64,000 nucleotides of DNA from Morganella morganii (lineage in GTDB: Bacteria > Pseudomonadota > Gammaproteobacteria > Enterobacterales > Enterobacteriaceae). The DNA lies in assembly GCF_003996855.1 (NCBI RefSeq), contig NZ_NRQY01000001.1, positions 342,274 to 406,273 of the forward strand, read 5' to 3'. The notes under the pieces are model-generated. The model did no database searches, was not told the DNA's origin, and saw nothing but the letters and a program-made list of their open reading frames with translations. Position 1 is the stretch's first letter, and each line of letters opens with the position of its first letter. Shown piece by piece: positions 10,257 to 19,280 of this stretch. The translations under genes were made by a program, and so were the position numbers.

Positions 10257-10978
10257 TTAATGTGAAATTATCTTTGTAATATCGGATAGCCGGGGCAGAT
10301 GGCGTACCAGAAAATTTACACACCGGTCACTCAGTGATGTCAGCAGAATCCACGGAAGCACGATTAATGTCAGTGACAGCGAGCCGGCCATAATATCGCT
10401 GAACCAGTGTGCACCGGCCATTATCCGGGGCAGGGAAAAAATAATCACCAGTAAAACTGCCGCAGTAAAATAACGGAATCCGGCATAACGCCAGACAAAA
10501 GCGGCAAAAATCATCAGCATCAGCCCGTGATCGCCCGGAAAACTGCTTTTTGATGCATCTTTTGTCAGGATGCCGGTGATATCACTGACGCGGTGAGCAG
10601 AATCCAGCACCAGTGTCGGGCTAAGGCGATGAAAAGGGATTGCGCTTGCCCGGCCTGGTTAATCAGCACCGCACTTACCACCATTACAATCCCCGCCATC
10701 ACCAGCCTGCGTTTACCGGCGCTGTCCTGTTTACGGAAAGCGGTGTAATAGATCAGTCCCATCAGCAGAAGTGCAGCCAGATCAAATGCGCGGTTATTAA
10801 TGACGGCAATAAATACAGCCAGCGAATGATTACCGGCGAGCGGGGCATTAAAAAAACGGAAGACGGTATGGTCGGGTGCGGCCCACAGACCGTGATCAGC
10901 CGGCAGGTACCAGGAAAGGAACAGTATGATCCCGGCGAGGCTGATAAAAAACGGACGTGTGAAGCGTTGCACTGCCAT
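10257..10978 (-). pseudogene. lpxT: lpxT, Kdo2-lipid A phosphotransferase, frameshifted
   Basis: Two overlapping frames together make one LpxT-like protein of the usual ~237 residues. The first part (MAVQRFTRPFF... to AVLINQAGQA) equals the N-terminal membrane half; the second (IPFHRLSPTLVLDSAHRVSD, then TKDASKSSFPGDHG and PRIMAGAHWFSD) carries the PAP2 phosphatase motifs. The reading frame changes at about 10,641, where E. coli has GQALIP and this sequence lacks one base of the Leu codon. LpxT adds a second phosphate to lipid A using undecaprenyl diphosphate in the periplasm. As written, the protein would lose its active site. It lies next to mepS as in E. coli. A sequencing error is the alternative. 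Confidence 0.88.
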
Positions 10979-11336
10979 AACAAAACCTGATGATAATTAA
11001 ATAGTTTAGTAAAAAGGCAGTGGTAGTCTGCCAGAAATGCGGAGAAAGGGTTATGCATAAAAAGGGAATTTGGTCATGTTGCCTTAATGTGAAAGTTGTT
11101 AATTTTAAGTTGGTGTCTATAATCATATCTGAGGAGAATAATGTAGTTAATAAGGTCGCATTTGCATCATAAGATAAGAAATTACAGAATATAACTCTGC
11201 CGACATGCTAAAAACACGGCCGTCTGTTATATCTCAGTAAAGATTAGTGGCCTATTGTCGATAAAGAATAAGCGAATATTTTTCATCCCGCGGTAAACGG
11301 ATTGCCTCCGCGAAGTCTTATCCGAAGAGGTACGCT
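10979..11336. other. Spacer before the first pilin-like gene
   Basis: AT-rich, divergent intergenic region with no credible ORF. A GAAGAGGT ribosome site lies at its right end for the gene at 11337. No clear operator found. Confidence 0.5.
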
Positions 11337-11666
11337 ATGAAAAAGTTACAGTTCTTTATCGCCGCTGCCGGCTTATTAATGAGCAGCGTTGCTCCGGCGA
11401 CAGAAAGTAAAACCAGGTCAGTATCCGGTGTGATCACTTTCCATGGTGCGATAGTCGAAGGTCCCTGCGCAATGGACTTTAAAACCAATGATATCAGTTC
11501 CCGCTGTTACCGTTCCGGAATGAAAAAAGAACGGCTGACGACCCGGACCATCACCCGTAATACCCGGTCAGTTTCTGACCTGATACCGGCCAATATGGGC
11601 GAAGCAAAACTTCACTGGATAGATAACAATAAGCAACTGGCTATGGTTGTTGTCAGTTATCTTTAA
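11337..11666 (+). CDS. Small secreted pilin-like protein A
   Basis: 109 residues with a Sec signal peptide (MKKLQFFIAAAGLLMSSVAPA) and a good ribosome site. The mature start VSGVITFHGAIVEGPCAMDF looks like the first strand and first Cys of chaperone-usher pilins; a second Cys follows in SSRCYRSG, and the C-terminus (LAMVVVSYL) ends in a strand like the pilin donor-interacting strand. At about 88 mature residues it is much shorter than a real pilin (~150). No chaperone or usher is nearby. Similar in plan to the next gene. Function unknown; the pilin relation is inferred from pattern only. Confidence 0.6.
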   Translation: MKKLQFFIAAAGLLMSSVAPATESKTRSVSGVITFHGAIVEGPCAMDFKTNDISSRCYRSGMKKERLTTRTITRNTRSVSDLIPANMGEAKLHWIDNNKQLAMVVVSYL

Positions 11667-11695
11667 TGCAGACTGAGAATCACAATTAATGCATG

Positions 11696-11761
11696 GAGAG
11701 GAAGCCGGTAAAAATCGTGTGACGTACCACACCACGATATCTGTTTCCTCTTCTTTTTTTG
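11696..11761 (+). terminator. Terminator after pilin-like gene A
   Basis: AGAGGAA near 11698 pairs with TTTCCTCT near 11746, enclosing an inner ATCGTG/CACGAT stem, followed by TTCTTTTTTT. The two pilin-like genes may therefore be separate transcripts. Confidence 0.6.
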
Positions 11762-11843
11762 TGCCCGGCGCGTTATAACAAGTACAGCGGTAACGTTAAC
11801 ACGCTGGTCGTCAGTCCGACGAAACAACAGTGAGGTGCCTGTG

Positions 11844-12182
11844 ATGAATCATCTTAAGGCTATTTTCAGTGGTATGTTGTTTAGCTTGTCAGTTATCTTG
11901 CCCGGAGCGGCATCCGGTGTCAGTGAAGGGACAATTCTTATCTCAGGCAGTGTGGTGAATGCCGCCTGCGAGGTCAGTGTCCTGACGGCGGAAAAACCGC
12001 AGGGCAGTCAGCCGTCGTTTGAATACCGTTGTCTGCGTAACGGTGAACCCGCCAGTATGCAGGACAATACAGCAGAAGGTGAACTCGCCCGGGGGCAACT
12101 GCCGCAATCAATGGGGCGCACGTCTTATTGGGTGCTGAATGAAGAGCGCCGGGAAGCGTATCTGCGGGTGGATTATTTCTGA
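11844..12182 (+). CDS. Small secreted pilin-like protein B
   Basis: 112 residues from ATG 11844, which has TGAGGTG six bases upstream; a GTG at 11835 is also in frame. A signal peptide (MNHLKAIFSGMLFSLSVILPGAASG) precedes GTILISGSVVNAACEVSV, a pilin-like first strand with Cys, then EYRCLRNG with a second Cys, and a terminal strand EAYLRVDYF. The RCxRxG motif and overall plan are shared with the gene at 11337, so the two are probably old tandem duplicates. Function unknown; a periplasmic or surface role is inferred from the signal peptide. Confidence 0.6.
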   Translation: MNHLKAIFSGMLFSLSVILPGAASGVSEGTILISGSVVNAACEVSVLTAEKPQGSQPSFEYRCLRNGEPASMQDNTAEGELARGQLPQSMGRTSYWVLNEERREAYLRVDYF

Positions 12183-12273
12183 AGGATGCGAAAATGACGG
12201 CGGGTCAGCCGGTTTCCGCTGAGGGCAGAAAACCGGTAACCCGGTAACAGGCAGTTTTTACCGGCTGCGGGAA

Positions 12274-12846
12274 TTAATCCGCGCGGCCCATATAACGGCG
12301 TTCCGCAATATGAATGCGGATTTTTTCACCGTTACTCAGGTATTCAGGTACCTAGATCACCAGCCCGGTCGGCATGGTTGCAGGTTTGGTCCGCGCACTG
12401 GCAGATGCCCCTTTGATTCCCAGGGTGGTTTCAATGATTTCCATATCAACAGTCTGCGGCAGTTCCAGCGCCAGCACCCGGCCGTCCATTGTCAGCACCT
12501 GCATGCCCGGCAGACCTTCTTCCGGAATAAACAGCAGCTCTTCTTCGATCTGATCTTTTTTCAGCGGATAAGGCGTGAAGTCTTCATCATCCATAAAGAC
12601 ATATTCATCACCATCAACATAAGAGAGCTGAACAGCACGCCGGGTTAATGTGATGGTCTCGATAATATCATCGCCTTTAAAACGCTCTTCTACTTTCTGG
12701 CCGGTACGGATATCAGTAAAACGCATTTTATACAGGGTGCTTGCCCCGCGGGCACTTGGCGTCTGGACATCGATATCTTTGACCATCAGCAGTTTGCCGT
12801 TATAGCTCACTGCGGTTCCGCGTTTAATTTCATTGGCTTTTGCCAT
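12274..12846 (-). pseudogene. efpL: efpL (yeiP), EF-P-like translation factor with premature amber stop
   Basis: From [20 protein letters not shown] the frame matches E. coli EfpL through [19 protein letters not shown], then meets TAG at 12352-12354. Beyond it the same frame continues for 25 codons (VPEYLSNGEKIRIHIAERRY, then MGRAD) to TAA at 12274-12276, restoring the exact 190-residue family length. E. coli has Gln (CAG) where TAG stands, so one C-to-T change explains the break. EfpL relieves ribosome stalling at proline and related motifs. The truncated 164-residue product lacks the end of the C-terminal OB domain and is probably unstable or inactive unless the amber is suppressed. Confidence 0.9.
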
Positions 12847-12997
12847 AATTTGTCCCGTTACATAATTAATATCAATAATAAAACAGGCCTTCCGGCCTGC
12901 GGATTGGCGACAAAATTACTCGCAGTTTTTCCAATGTGCAAGCCCAAATTATCACACCCGCATACAGAAGTGCTGCGGGTGTGATATCAGGATTAAA

Positions 12998-14245
12998 TCA
13001 GCGGTAAACCGGCAGGAGATCCATCATAGACAAAATATGTGTCACGGCGTTGAGAAGCCCGAACAGAATGATAAAGATGATCATCGCGTTTCCGCCCGGT
13101 ACACGGTAGGCTGCCTGCGGGAAGCGGCGGCGTGTGGCTTTTGCCATCAGTGCCGGGACAATGACCGCCCAGATAGTCGCTGCCAGCCCGGCATAGCCGA
13201 TGGCATACAGAAAACCATTCGGGTACAGCACTGCCAGAATAGCCGGCGGAATAAAGGTGAACACAGCGGATTTCAGGCGGCCGGTGCCGTTATCCTCAAA
13301 TTTAAAGAAGTCCGCGATATAATCAAACAGCCCCAGCGACACCCCCAGGAAGGAACTGGCCAGTGCCATATAACTGAACGCATTGAGTAACTGTACGGTG
13401 GTATCACTGTTAATGGCGGCTTTCATCTGGTTTAACAGCGCGGTGATATTGCCGCCTTGTGCGATAACCTGCTTAAAGTTTTCGCGCGGAACGTTGCCCT
13501 GGGCGGCCAGCTGCCACAAGATATAAATCACCAGTGAAATCAGGGAGCCGATAAGCAGGCTGCGTACCACGGATTTCGCATCATTACGGTAATATTTTAC
13601 CAGCCCGGGGACGTTACCGTGGAAACCGAATGACGTCAGCAGGAACGGCAGTGCCACCAGCGCATACGGCAGATAACGGGCTTCCGGGTCCTGCGTGTTA
13701 AACAACACCGCGGTTTTTACTTCAGTGATCATACCACCGGCGGACATTACAAATGCAATCACCATACCGCCGATAAGAATGGTACACAGACGGTCAACGG
13801 CTTTGGTGGAGATCCAGACAATCACGGCTACCACAACGGCAAAGAAAATTCCGCTCATGGCCGGGGTGATATCAAACCCGCGAGCCGCCAGGTTTTCCTG
13901 TAACATCGAACCGCCTGCCGAGATATAAGCATAGGTCAGAATATAGAGCACAAAAGCAATGGACAGCCCGTTAATCACCGACCAGCCGTTACCCAGCAGA
14001 TCTTTGGTAATTGTGTGAAAGCTGGACCCGGACGGGTAATTCAGGTTTGCCTCGAGGATCATCAGCCCGGAGGTATACATGCAGAACCAGGTGTAAATCA
14101 GCAGCAGAACAGAACCTGTAAACCAGACACCGGCCGTCATTACAGGGATGGAAAACATACCTGCACCGACAGCGGTACCGGCGATAATCATGGCACCGCC
14201 CAGGACGGAAGGGCGTTTGGTTTGTGTTATTGCGTCGCTGCTCAT
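12998..14245 (-). CDS. mtr: Aromatic amino acid permease, Mtr/TnaB type
   Basis: 415 residues with about eleven membrane segments, HAAAP family. It shares with E. coli Mtr (414 aa) the blocks GLMILEANLNYPSGSSFHTITKDLLG, AFVLYILTYAYIS, STKAVDRL, FGFHGNVPGL and FLYAIGYAGLAATIWA. It is closer to Mtr than to TnaB or TyrP by eye, so high-affinity tryptophan (or indole) import by proton symport is the best guess. A TrpR-like half-site lies upstream. It is not in the E. coli mtr position, so transfer or rearrangement of the locus is possible. Confidence 0.8.
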   Translation of the reverse strand: MSSDAITQTKRPSVLGGAMIIAGTAVGAGMFSIPVMTAGVWFTGSVLLLIYTWFCMYTSGLMILEANLNYPSGSSFHTITKDLLGNGWSVINGLSIAFVLYILTYAYISAGGSMLQENLAARGFDITPAMSGIFFAVVVAVIVWISTKAVDRLCTILIGGMVIAFVMSAGGMITEVKTAVLFNTQDPEARYLPYALVALPFLLTSFGFHGNVPGLVKYYRNDAKSVVRSLLIGSLISLVIYILWQLAAQGNVPRENFKQVIAQGGNITALLNQMKAAINSDTTVQLLNAFSYMALASSFLGVSLGLFDYIADFFKFEDNGTGRLKSAVFTFIPPAILAVLYPNGFLYAIGYAGLAATIWAVIVPALMAKATRRRFPQAAYRVPGGNAMIIFIILFGLLNAVTHILSMMDLLPVYR

Positions 14246-14271
14246 TAAATCCTCCGGTTACTCAGCTCCGT

Positions 14272-14289
14272 GTACTAGCTTGATGATAC
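14272..14289 (-). promoter_or_regulatory. Possible TrpR operator upstream of mtr
   Basis: GTACTAGCTTGATGATAC contains the exact TrpR half-site GTACTAG and is loosely palindromic, 27 bases before the mtr start. The second half-site is poor. Confidence 0.35.
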
Positions 14290-14402
14290 GGCGGTAAAAA
14301 AAGGTTGTAAAGCAGATAAACTGATAAATCAGCGTAATTGTGTGTGATTGAGCGATAAATAAGCAATTACCGCCCCGGTATTCAGGCGCGGCATGTAACG
14401 GA

Positions 14403-14825
14403 TTATTTTGTCAGATAAAACTGATTGGTCTGCCACAGATGAATGGCGTTGCGGCTGGCTTCAAAATGCGGTTCCGGCAGATTGTCCGGAGAGCACCAGA
14501 TAATGCCGTCAAATTTATCCGGTTCCTGAATCACCGGCAGAGTATCGCTGTCATACTGTGCCAGCAAACAGACAGACACCGTGTGTTTTCCTTCCGCCTG
14601 ATAGGTTTCCAGGTTATTGCACAGCCCGATGACTTTGGGAGCAGTGAGGGTAATACCGATCTCTTCCTGAATTTCACGGATGGCACAGGCTTCAAAGGTT
14701 TCACCGGGATCAACATGTCCCCCGAAAATGGACCAGTAAGGCGCATGTTTACCGCTGCGTTTACCCAGCAGCACCTCACCTTTGCTGTTCACAATAACCA
14801 CTCCGGTACCGACGACGACAGGCAT
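14403..14825 (-). CDS. Nudix hydrolase (NUDT15-like)
   Basis: 140 residues from ATG 14825, preceded by AAGGAAA; a longer in-frame extension to 14981 lacks family similarity. The Nudix box is complete: Gly36, Glu42, Arg50-Glu51, Glu54-Glu55, Gly57 (GHVDPGETFEACAIREIQEE). N-terminal TGVVIVNSKGEVLLGKRSG and the TVSVCLLAQY strand resemble the NUDT15/MTH1-like group, which hydrolyse (oxidised or alkylated) nucleoside triphosphates to monophosphates. The real substrate cannot be told. Cytoplasmic; no operon partner. Confidence 0.85.
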   Translation of the reverse strand: MPVVVGTGVVIVNSKGEVLLGKRSGKHAPYWSIFGGHVDPGETFEACAIREIQEEIGITLTAPKVIGLCNNLETYQAEGKHTVSVCLLAQYDSDTLPVIQEPDKFDGIIWCSPDNLPEPHFEASRNAIHLWQTNQFYLTK

Positions 14826-14968
14826 TATTTTTTCCTTCTTTTTAATCAGATTGCGGGCGCTATGGTACACTGCCGCCCGCCGGAGTGACAGCCTGTCTGT
14901 TTTTAACAGCCTCTTCCTGCAAATTGAATGATTCAGAGCATAGAATATCCGCGCGTGTGTGTTATAAC

Positions 14969-14980
14969 TGAAACGATTCA
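14969..14980 (+). promoter_or_regulatory. Cra (FruR) operator upstream of fruK
   Basis: TGAAACGATTCA matches the Cra core TGAAWC-G-NTTCA very well. In E. coli such sites precede fruB, first gene of fruBKA. Here it lies 83 bases before fruK. Confidence 0.75.
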
Positions 14981-15063
14981 AAAGCGGTTGTTGTATCCTG
15001 CCGCATAATATTACTAATGATTATAACCCGTTAGCCAAAAATAACAGAGGGAGCACCCGGCTG

Positions 15064-16002
15064 ATGACCCGTCGAGTAGCCACAATTACCTTAAATCCGG
15101 CCTATGACCTTGTCGGGATGTGTCCGACCCTTGTCCCGGGCGAGGTGAACCGTGTCAGAACGGTCGGGTTACATCCTGCGGGAAAAGGCATTAATGTTGC
15201 CAAAGTCCTGCGTGACCTCGGGGTGGATGTGACTGTCAGCGGCTTTCTGGGAAAAGATAATCAGGAAGAGTTCCAGCATTTTTTCAGTGAAAACGGGCTG
15301 GCAAACCGCTTTCATGTGATCCCCGGACGCACCCGGATCAATGTGAAACTGACCGAAAACAGCGGGTCGGTGACGGATCTGAATTTCTCCGGCTTCCGTA
15401 TCACCGAAAGCGAGTGGCAGAAATTTATGGCGGATTCGCTGACCTGGCTCGGGCAGTTCGATATGGTCGTGGTCAGCGGCAGCCTGCCGGAAGGGGTGGA
15501 CCCGGCGTGGTTTACCACTTGGATGAGCCGCCTGCGTCAGTTGTGCCCGTGCATTATTTTTGACAGCAGCCGTGAGGCGCTGGTGGCCGGTCTGAAAGCC
15601 ACACCGTGGCTGGTGAAACCCAATCGCCATGAACTTGAGGTCTGGGCGGGTAAACCCCTGCCGGAACTGAAAGATGTGATTCACGCCGCGCATGCCCTGC
15701 GTGATAAAGGGATCGCCCATGTGGTGATTTCACTGGGGCAGGAGGGGGCGCTGTGGGTGAATGCCTCCGGTGCCTGGCGTGCGCTGCCGCCGCACTGTGA
15801 GGTGATAAGCACAGTCGGGGCGGGGGATTCGATGGTCGGCGGCCTGGTTTACGGCCTGCTGATGAGTCAGAGCAGCGAACACACGCTGCGTATGGCCACT
15901 GCGGTGTCTGCGCTGGCAGTGAGCCAGCCCGGCGTCGGTGTCCGTGACCGTGCCGAACTGGCGGCGATGATGGCAAAAATCAAACTCAGCCCGGTGGTAT
16001 AA
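15064..16002 (+). CDS. fruK: 1-phosphofructokinase FruK, without fruB or fruA
   Basis: 312 residues, the same length as E. coli FruK and very similar throughout, starting MTRRVATITLNPAYDL. PfkB family: AGKGINVAKVL near 39-49 and STVGAGDSMVGG with catalytic Asp255. It phosphorylates fructose-1-phosphate to fructose-1,6-bisphosphate in the cytoplasm. GAGGGAG at 15048 is the ribosome site. In E. coli it is the middle gene of fruB-fruK-fruA. Here no fruB precedes it and its stop is only 6 bases from the convergent nfo stop, so both PTS genes are missing at this locus while the Cra operator remains. Confidence 0.95.
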   Translation: MTRRVATITLNPAYDLVGMCPTLVPGEVNRVRTVGLHPAGKGINVAKVLRDLGVDVTVSGFLGKDNQEEFQHFFSENGLANRFHVIPGRTRINVKLTENSGSVTDLNFSGFRITESEWQKFMADSLTWLGQFDMVVVSGSLPEGVDPAWFTTWMSRLRQLCPCIIFDSSREALVAGLKATPWLVKPNRHELEVWAGKPLPELKDVIHAAHALRDKGIAHVVISLGQEGALWVNASGAWRALPPHCEVISTVGAGDSMVGGLVYGLLMSQSSEHTLRMATAVSALAVSQPGVGVRDRAELAAMMAKIKLSPVV

Positions 16003-16008
16003 GCCGGG

Positions 16009-16851
16009 TTATTTTGCCAGCGATTTCAGCCAGGCTATTTCCTGTGCCCAGATATCCGGATTCACGGTTTCCAGCACCATCGGGATGCCGTCAAACCGGT
16101 TATCTTTCATAATAAATTCAAACGGTGCATTACCGATTTTACCCTGACCGAGACTGTCGTGGCGGTCAACGCGGCTGGCAAATTCACTTTTGGCATCATT
16201 CAGATGCATGCCTTTCAGATACTCAAATCCGACGATGCTTTCAAATTCCGCAAATGTGGCTTTGCAGGTATCCTGTGTCCGCAGATCATATCCGGCGGCG
16301 AACGCGTGGCAGGTATCAATACAGACACCAACGCGGGATTTATCCTCCACACCCTCAATAATAGCGGCCAGCTGCTCAAAGCGGAACCCGAGATTACTGC
16401 CCTGTCCGGCGGTGTTTTCAATCACGGCAATCACACCGCTGGTCTTAGCCAGCGCGATATTAATGGATTCCGCGATCCGCGCCAGACAGGCCTTTTCCTC
16501 AATCTTATTCAGGTGGCTGCCGGGGTGAAAGTTCAGCCGGTCGATACCGAGCTGTTCGCAGCGCTGCAATTCATCAAGAAATGCTTCGCGGGATTTTTCC
16601 AGTGCGTCCGTTTCCGGATGGCCGAGGTTTATCAGATAGCTGTCGTGGGGCAGGATCTGCCCGTGGCCGTAGCCGTATTTTTTGCAGTTTGCCTTAAAGG
16701 CTGCGATGACGTTTTCAGACAGGGGGGCGGCTTTCCACTGACGCTGATTTTTGGTGAACAGGGCAAACGCGGTTGCCCCCAGTTCATGCGCACGGATAAC
16801 CGCCTGATCAACACCACCGGCGGCGCTGACATGTGCTCCGACATATTTCAT
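16009..16851 (-). CDS. nfo: Endonuclease IV (AP endonuclease)
   Basis: 280 residues from [13 protein letters not shown], with AAGGAG upstream; an in-frame start at 16926 would add 25 residues not seen in the family. The TIM-barrel zinc enzyme signatures are present: [36 protein letters not shown] and [20 protein letters not shown]. It cleaves at abasic sites and 3'-blocked ends in base excision repair; in E. coli it is induced by SoxRS. No clear soxbox was identified here. Confidence 0.97.
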   Translation of the reverse strand: MKYVGAHVSAAGGVDQAVIRAHELGATAFALFTKNQRQWKAAPLSENVIAAFKANCKKYGYGHGQILPHDSYLINLGHPETDALEKSREAFLDELQRCEQLGIDRLNFHPGSHLNKIEEKACLARIAESINIALAKTSGVIAVIENTAGQGSNLGFRFEQLAAIIEGVEDKSRVGVCIDTCHAFAAGYDLRTQDTCKATFAEFESIVGFEYLKGMHLNDAKSEFASRVDRHDSLGQGKIGNAPFEFIMKDNRFDGIPMVLETVNPDIWAQEIAWLKSLAK

Positions 16852-16956
16852 TGGTTTTTCTCCTTCTTTGCGCCGATTATGGCATAAGGAACCGGAGAAT
16901 GCAGTGACAGGATATCCCGGCCGCACAACCGGGATATCGCAGAGAGAAAAGCAGGA

Positions 16957-18045
16957 TCAGCCGGTGATCAGCGGGATAAGCAGATTGATTGCCGCGCCGC
17001 CGCCAATCAGCCAGACGAACAGTACCAGCGCCATCAGCATCGGTTTGATACCGGCCTGACGGATTGCGCTGACATGCGTGGTCAGACCGAGTGCCACCAT
17101 CGCCATCGCCAGCAGAATGGTATCGAGCACAATAATCTGACGGACAATCACTTCCGGGATCAGATGGAAGGAGTTAAATCCGGCCACTAGAATAAAGAAG
17201 ACGGCAAACCATGGGATCGTGATTTTGGATTTTTCTTTCGCCGCATCCCCGGCGCTGCTTTTCTGACGACTCAGATACTGCGACAGGATCAGCAGGAACG
17301 GCGCCAGCATCATCACGCGGATCATTTTGCTGATCACGGCGCTGTTTTCCGCATCCGGACTGATGGTGTGACCAATCGCCACCACCTGAGCCACTTCATG
17401 CACGGAAGACCCGGCATATACCCCGAAACTCATATCGGTGAACGGCAGCCAGCCCAGTGCGGCATTCAGATGGAACAGCCACGGGTACAGGAAGATACCG
17501 ATGGTACCGAAGATCACCACGGTGGAGACGGCAACCGCCACTTTACTTGCCGGTGCTTTCACGACCGGCTCGGTTGCCATTACCGCTGCTGCACCGCAGA
17601 TACTGCTGCCGGCACCAATCAGAATGACGGTTTCTCTGTCCAGTCCGAACCATTTACGACCGATATACATGGCGATCAGAAAGGTGCTGGTCAGCATCAC
17701 GGCGTCAATAATCACGCCGCTGATCCCGACATCGGCGATCTGCTGGAATGTCAGACGGAAGCCGTACAGGATAATCCCCGCCCGTAAAAAATAGTGTTTG
17801 GCAAAACCCACCCCGGCTTCGCATTGCGGTTTGATATGCGGGTAAACGGTGTTACCGGCGATAATTCCCAGCAAAATAGCCAGCGTCAGTGCACCCAGAC
17901 CGAGGTTGATAAACCAGGGCATCTCCCCGAGCAGCATCGAGGCAGTGGTCAGAACCCCTGCCAGGACAAAGCCCGGAAGCAGTCTCAGCCACATCGGTTT
18001 TGCTGTGCAGCGGGCTTTTTCGGATTTGATATGACTTTCAGACAT
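16957..18045 (-). CDS. yeiH: YeiH family inner-membrane protein (UPF0324)
   Basis: 362 residues from ATG 18045 ([13 protein letters not shown]); the frame can be extended to a TTG at 18078 but without family support. About ten hydrophobic segments, with conserved [17 protein letters not shown] and [16 protein letters not shown]. The family is a putative anion or sulfur-compound exporter; in Cronobacter and related bacteria it has been tied to sulfite tolerance under YeiE control. It is divergent from yeiE with 181 bases between, the normal LysR-target arrangement. Confidence 0.9.
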   Translation of the reverse strand: MSESHIKSEKARCTAKPMWLRLLPGFVLAGVLTTASMLLGEMPWFINLGLGALTLAILLGIIAGNTVYPHIKPQCEAGVGFAKHYFLRAGIILYGFRLTFQQIADVGISGVIIDAVMLTSTFLIAMYIGRKWFGLDRETVILIGAGSSICGAAAVMATEPVVKAPASKVAVAVSTVVIFGTIGIFLYPWLFHLNAALGWLPFTDMSFGVYAGSSVHEVAQVVAIGHTISPDAENSAVISKMIRVMMLAPFLLILSQYLSRQKSSAGDAAKEKSKITIPWFAVFFILVAGFNSFHLIPEVIVRQIIVLDTILLAMAMVALGLTTHVSAIRQAGIKPMLMALVLFVWLIGGGAAINLLIPLITG

Positions 18046-18127
18046 AAGTAACTCACAAAAAGGAATAACAATGTGCAAAGCATAGCGGAAAGCGTAATAT
18101 TTTTAAAATTCATAATAATTCTATAAT

Positions 18128-18146
18128 TAACCTAAAAACTAGGTTA
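18128..18146. promoter_or_regulatory. Inverted repeat, candidate YeiE operator
   Basis: TAACCTA-AAAAC-TAGGTTA is a perfect 7-bp inverted repeat with a 5-base spacer, in the middle of the AT-rich yeiH/yeiE intergenic region, where LysR regulators usually bind. Confidence 0.5.
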
Positions 18147-18226
18147 GCGGTAATGGCAATGTTAAATTATAAGTATAATGTTAATATGATGATAATAATC
18201 GGAATGAAATAAGGGAGCGCTTTGCC

Positions 18227-19093
18227 ATGCGCATCACACTGAGACAGCTCGAAGTCTTTACAGAAGTTCAGAAGTCCGGTTCGACGACACAAGCTTCCCA
18301 GCAGTTAGCGCTTTCACAGTCTGCCGTGAGTGCTTCTCTGACGGATCTGGAAAATCAGCTGAATGTTCAGCTGTTCGATCGGGTCGGTAAACGTCTGGTG
18401 ACCAATGAGCACGGGCGGTTGCTGTACCCGAAAGCCATTGCCCTGCTGGAGCAGGCCGGTGAAATTGAACAGCTGTTTAAATCCGATGCGGGGGCACTGC
18501 GTTTTGCAGCCAGCACCACAATCGGCAACTATATGCTGCCGGAAATGCTGGGGGCGTACCGTGCGGTGCATGAAAATACACCGGTTGAATTATTTATCTC
18601 TAACACTGAGGAAGTGATTAAGGCTGTGCTGGAGTTTCGTGCCGATATGGGGCTTATCGAAGGTGTCTGCCATTCACCGGAACTGATAACGGAACCCTGG
18701 CTGGAAGATGAGCTGGTGATTTTTTGCAGCCCGGATAATCCGCTCAGTCAGAAAAGCAATGTCACGCCTGATGATCTGAAAAATGTGGCCTGGGTTCTGC
18801 GTGAACGCGGTTCGGGTACACGGGAAGTGCTGGATCAGATTCTTTTCAACCGTTTGCCGGGGTTCCGTGTGGAAATGGAGCTGGGGAATTCCGAAGCCGT
18901 CAAACACGCGGTGCGTTTCGGCCGCGGGGTCAGTTGTCTGTCGCGGCGCGTGATTGCGGAACAACTGAGTAACGGGCTGTTGTCCGAAGTGAAGATCCGC
19001 GGACTGAACCTGAACCGCACACTTTTCCGGATTTATCACCGCCAGAAACACATTTCCAACGCCCTGAATACCTTCCTGACCTATTGCCGCTGA
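18227..19093 (+). CDS. yeiE: LysR-type regulator YeiE
   Basis: 288 residues (E. coli 293). The N-terminal winged helix-turn-helix is [31 protein letters not shown]..., followed by a type-2 periplasmic-binding effector domain from ~90. Orthologues control yeiH and, in Salmonella and Cronobacter, motility and sulfite response. Divergent from yeiH; lysP follows in the same direction as in E. coli. The ATG is preceded by GGGAGC. Confidence 0.92.
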   Translation: MRITLRQLEVFTEVQKSGSTTQASQQLALSQSAVSASLTDLENQLNVQLFDRVGKRLVTNEHGRLLYPKAIALLEQAGEIEQLFKSDAGALRFAASTTIGNYMLPEMLGAYRAVHENTPVELFISNTEEVIKAVLEFRADMGLIEGVCHSPELITEPWLEDELVIFCSPDNPLSQKSNVTPDDLKNVAWVLRERGSGTREVLDQILFNRLPGFRVEMELGNSEAVKHAVRFGRGVSCLSRRVIAEQLSNGLLSEVKIRGLNLNRTLFRIYHRQKHISNALNTFLTYCR

Positions 19094-19280
19094 TGCGGCA
19101 TCTGTTTCTTCTGCCGCCGGTTTCCGGCGGGCAGCTGAGGCAATTATAAGCTGGGTGCTTATAATTCCGCAGCGATTATGCAGGTATCTTATAATGCCGC
19201 ATATTTGCTGGGTACAGCCCCGCGATTTCGCTACAATCACGCTCAGTGGATGAAAAATAACTACATGAAACAGGATTGTA

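Noticed and set aside
10600..10680. Programmed ribosomal frameshift in lpxT
   Set aside because: No slippery heptamer or downstream structure is visible, and lpxT homologues use a single frame; a one-base deletion explains it.
10565..10978. The two lpxT frames as two separate genes
   Set aside because: Each frame matches a different half of one 237-residue protein and the second lacks a plausible start of its own.
19094..19280. Lysine riboswitch before lysP
   Set aside because: The 187-base gap is too short for promoter plus lysine riboswitch, and none of its conserved junction motifs is visible.
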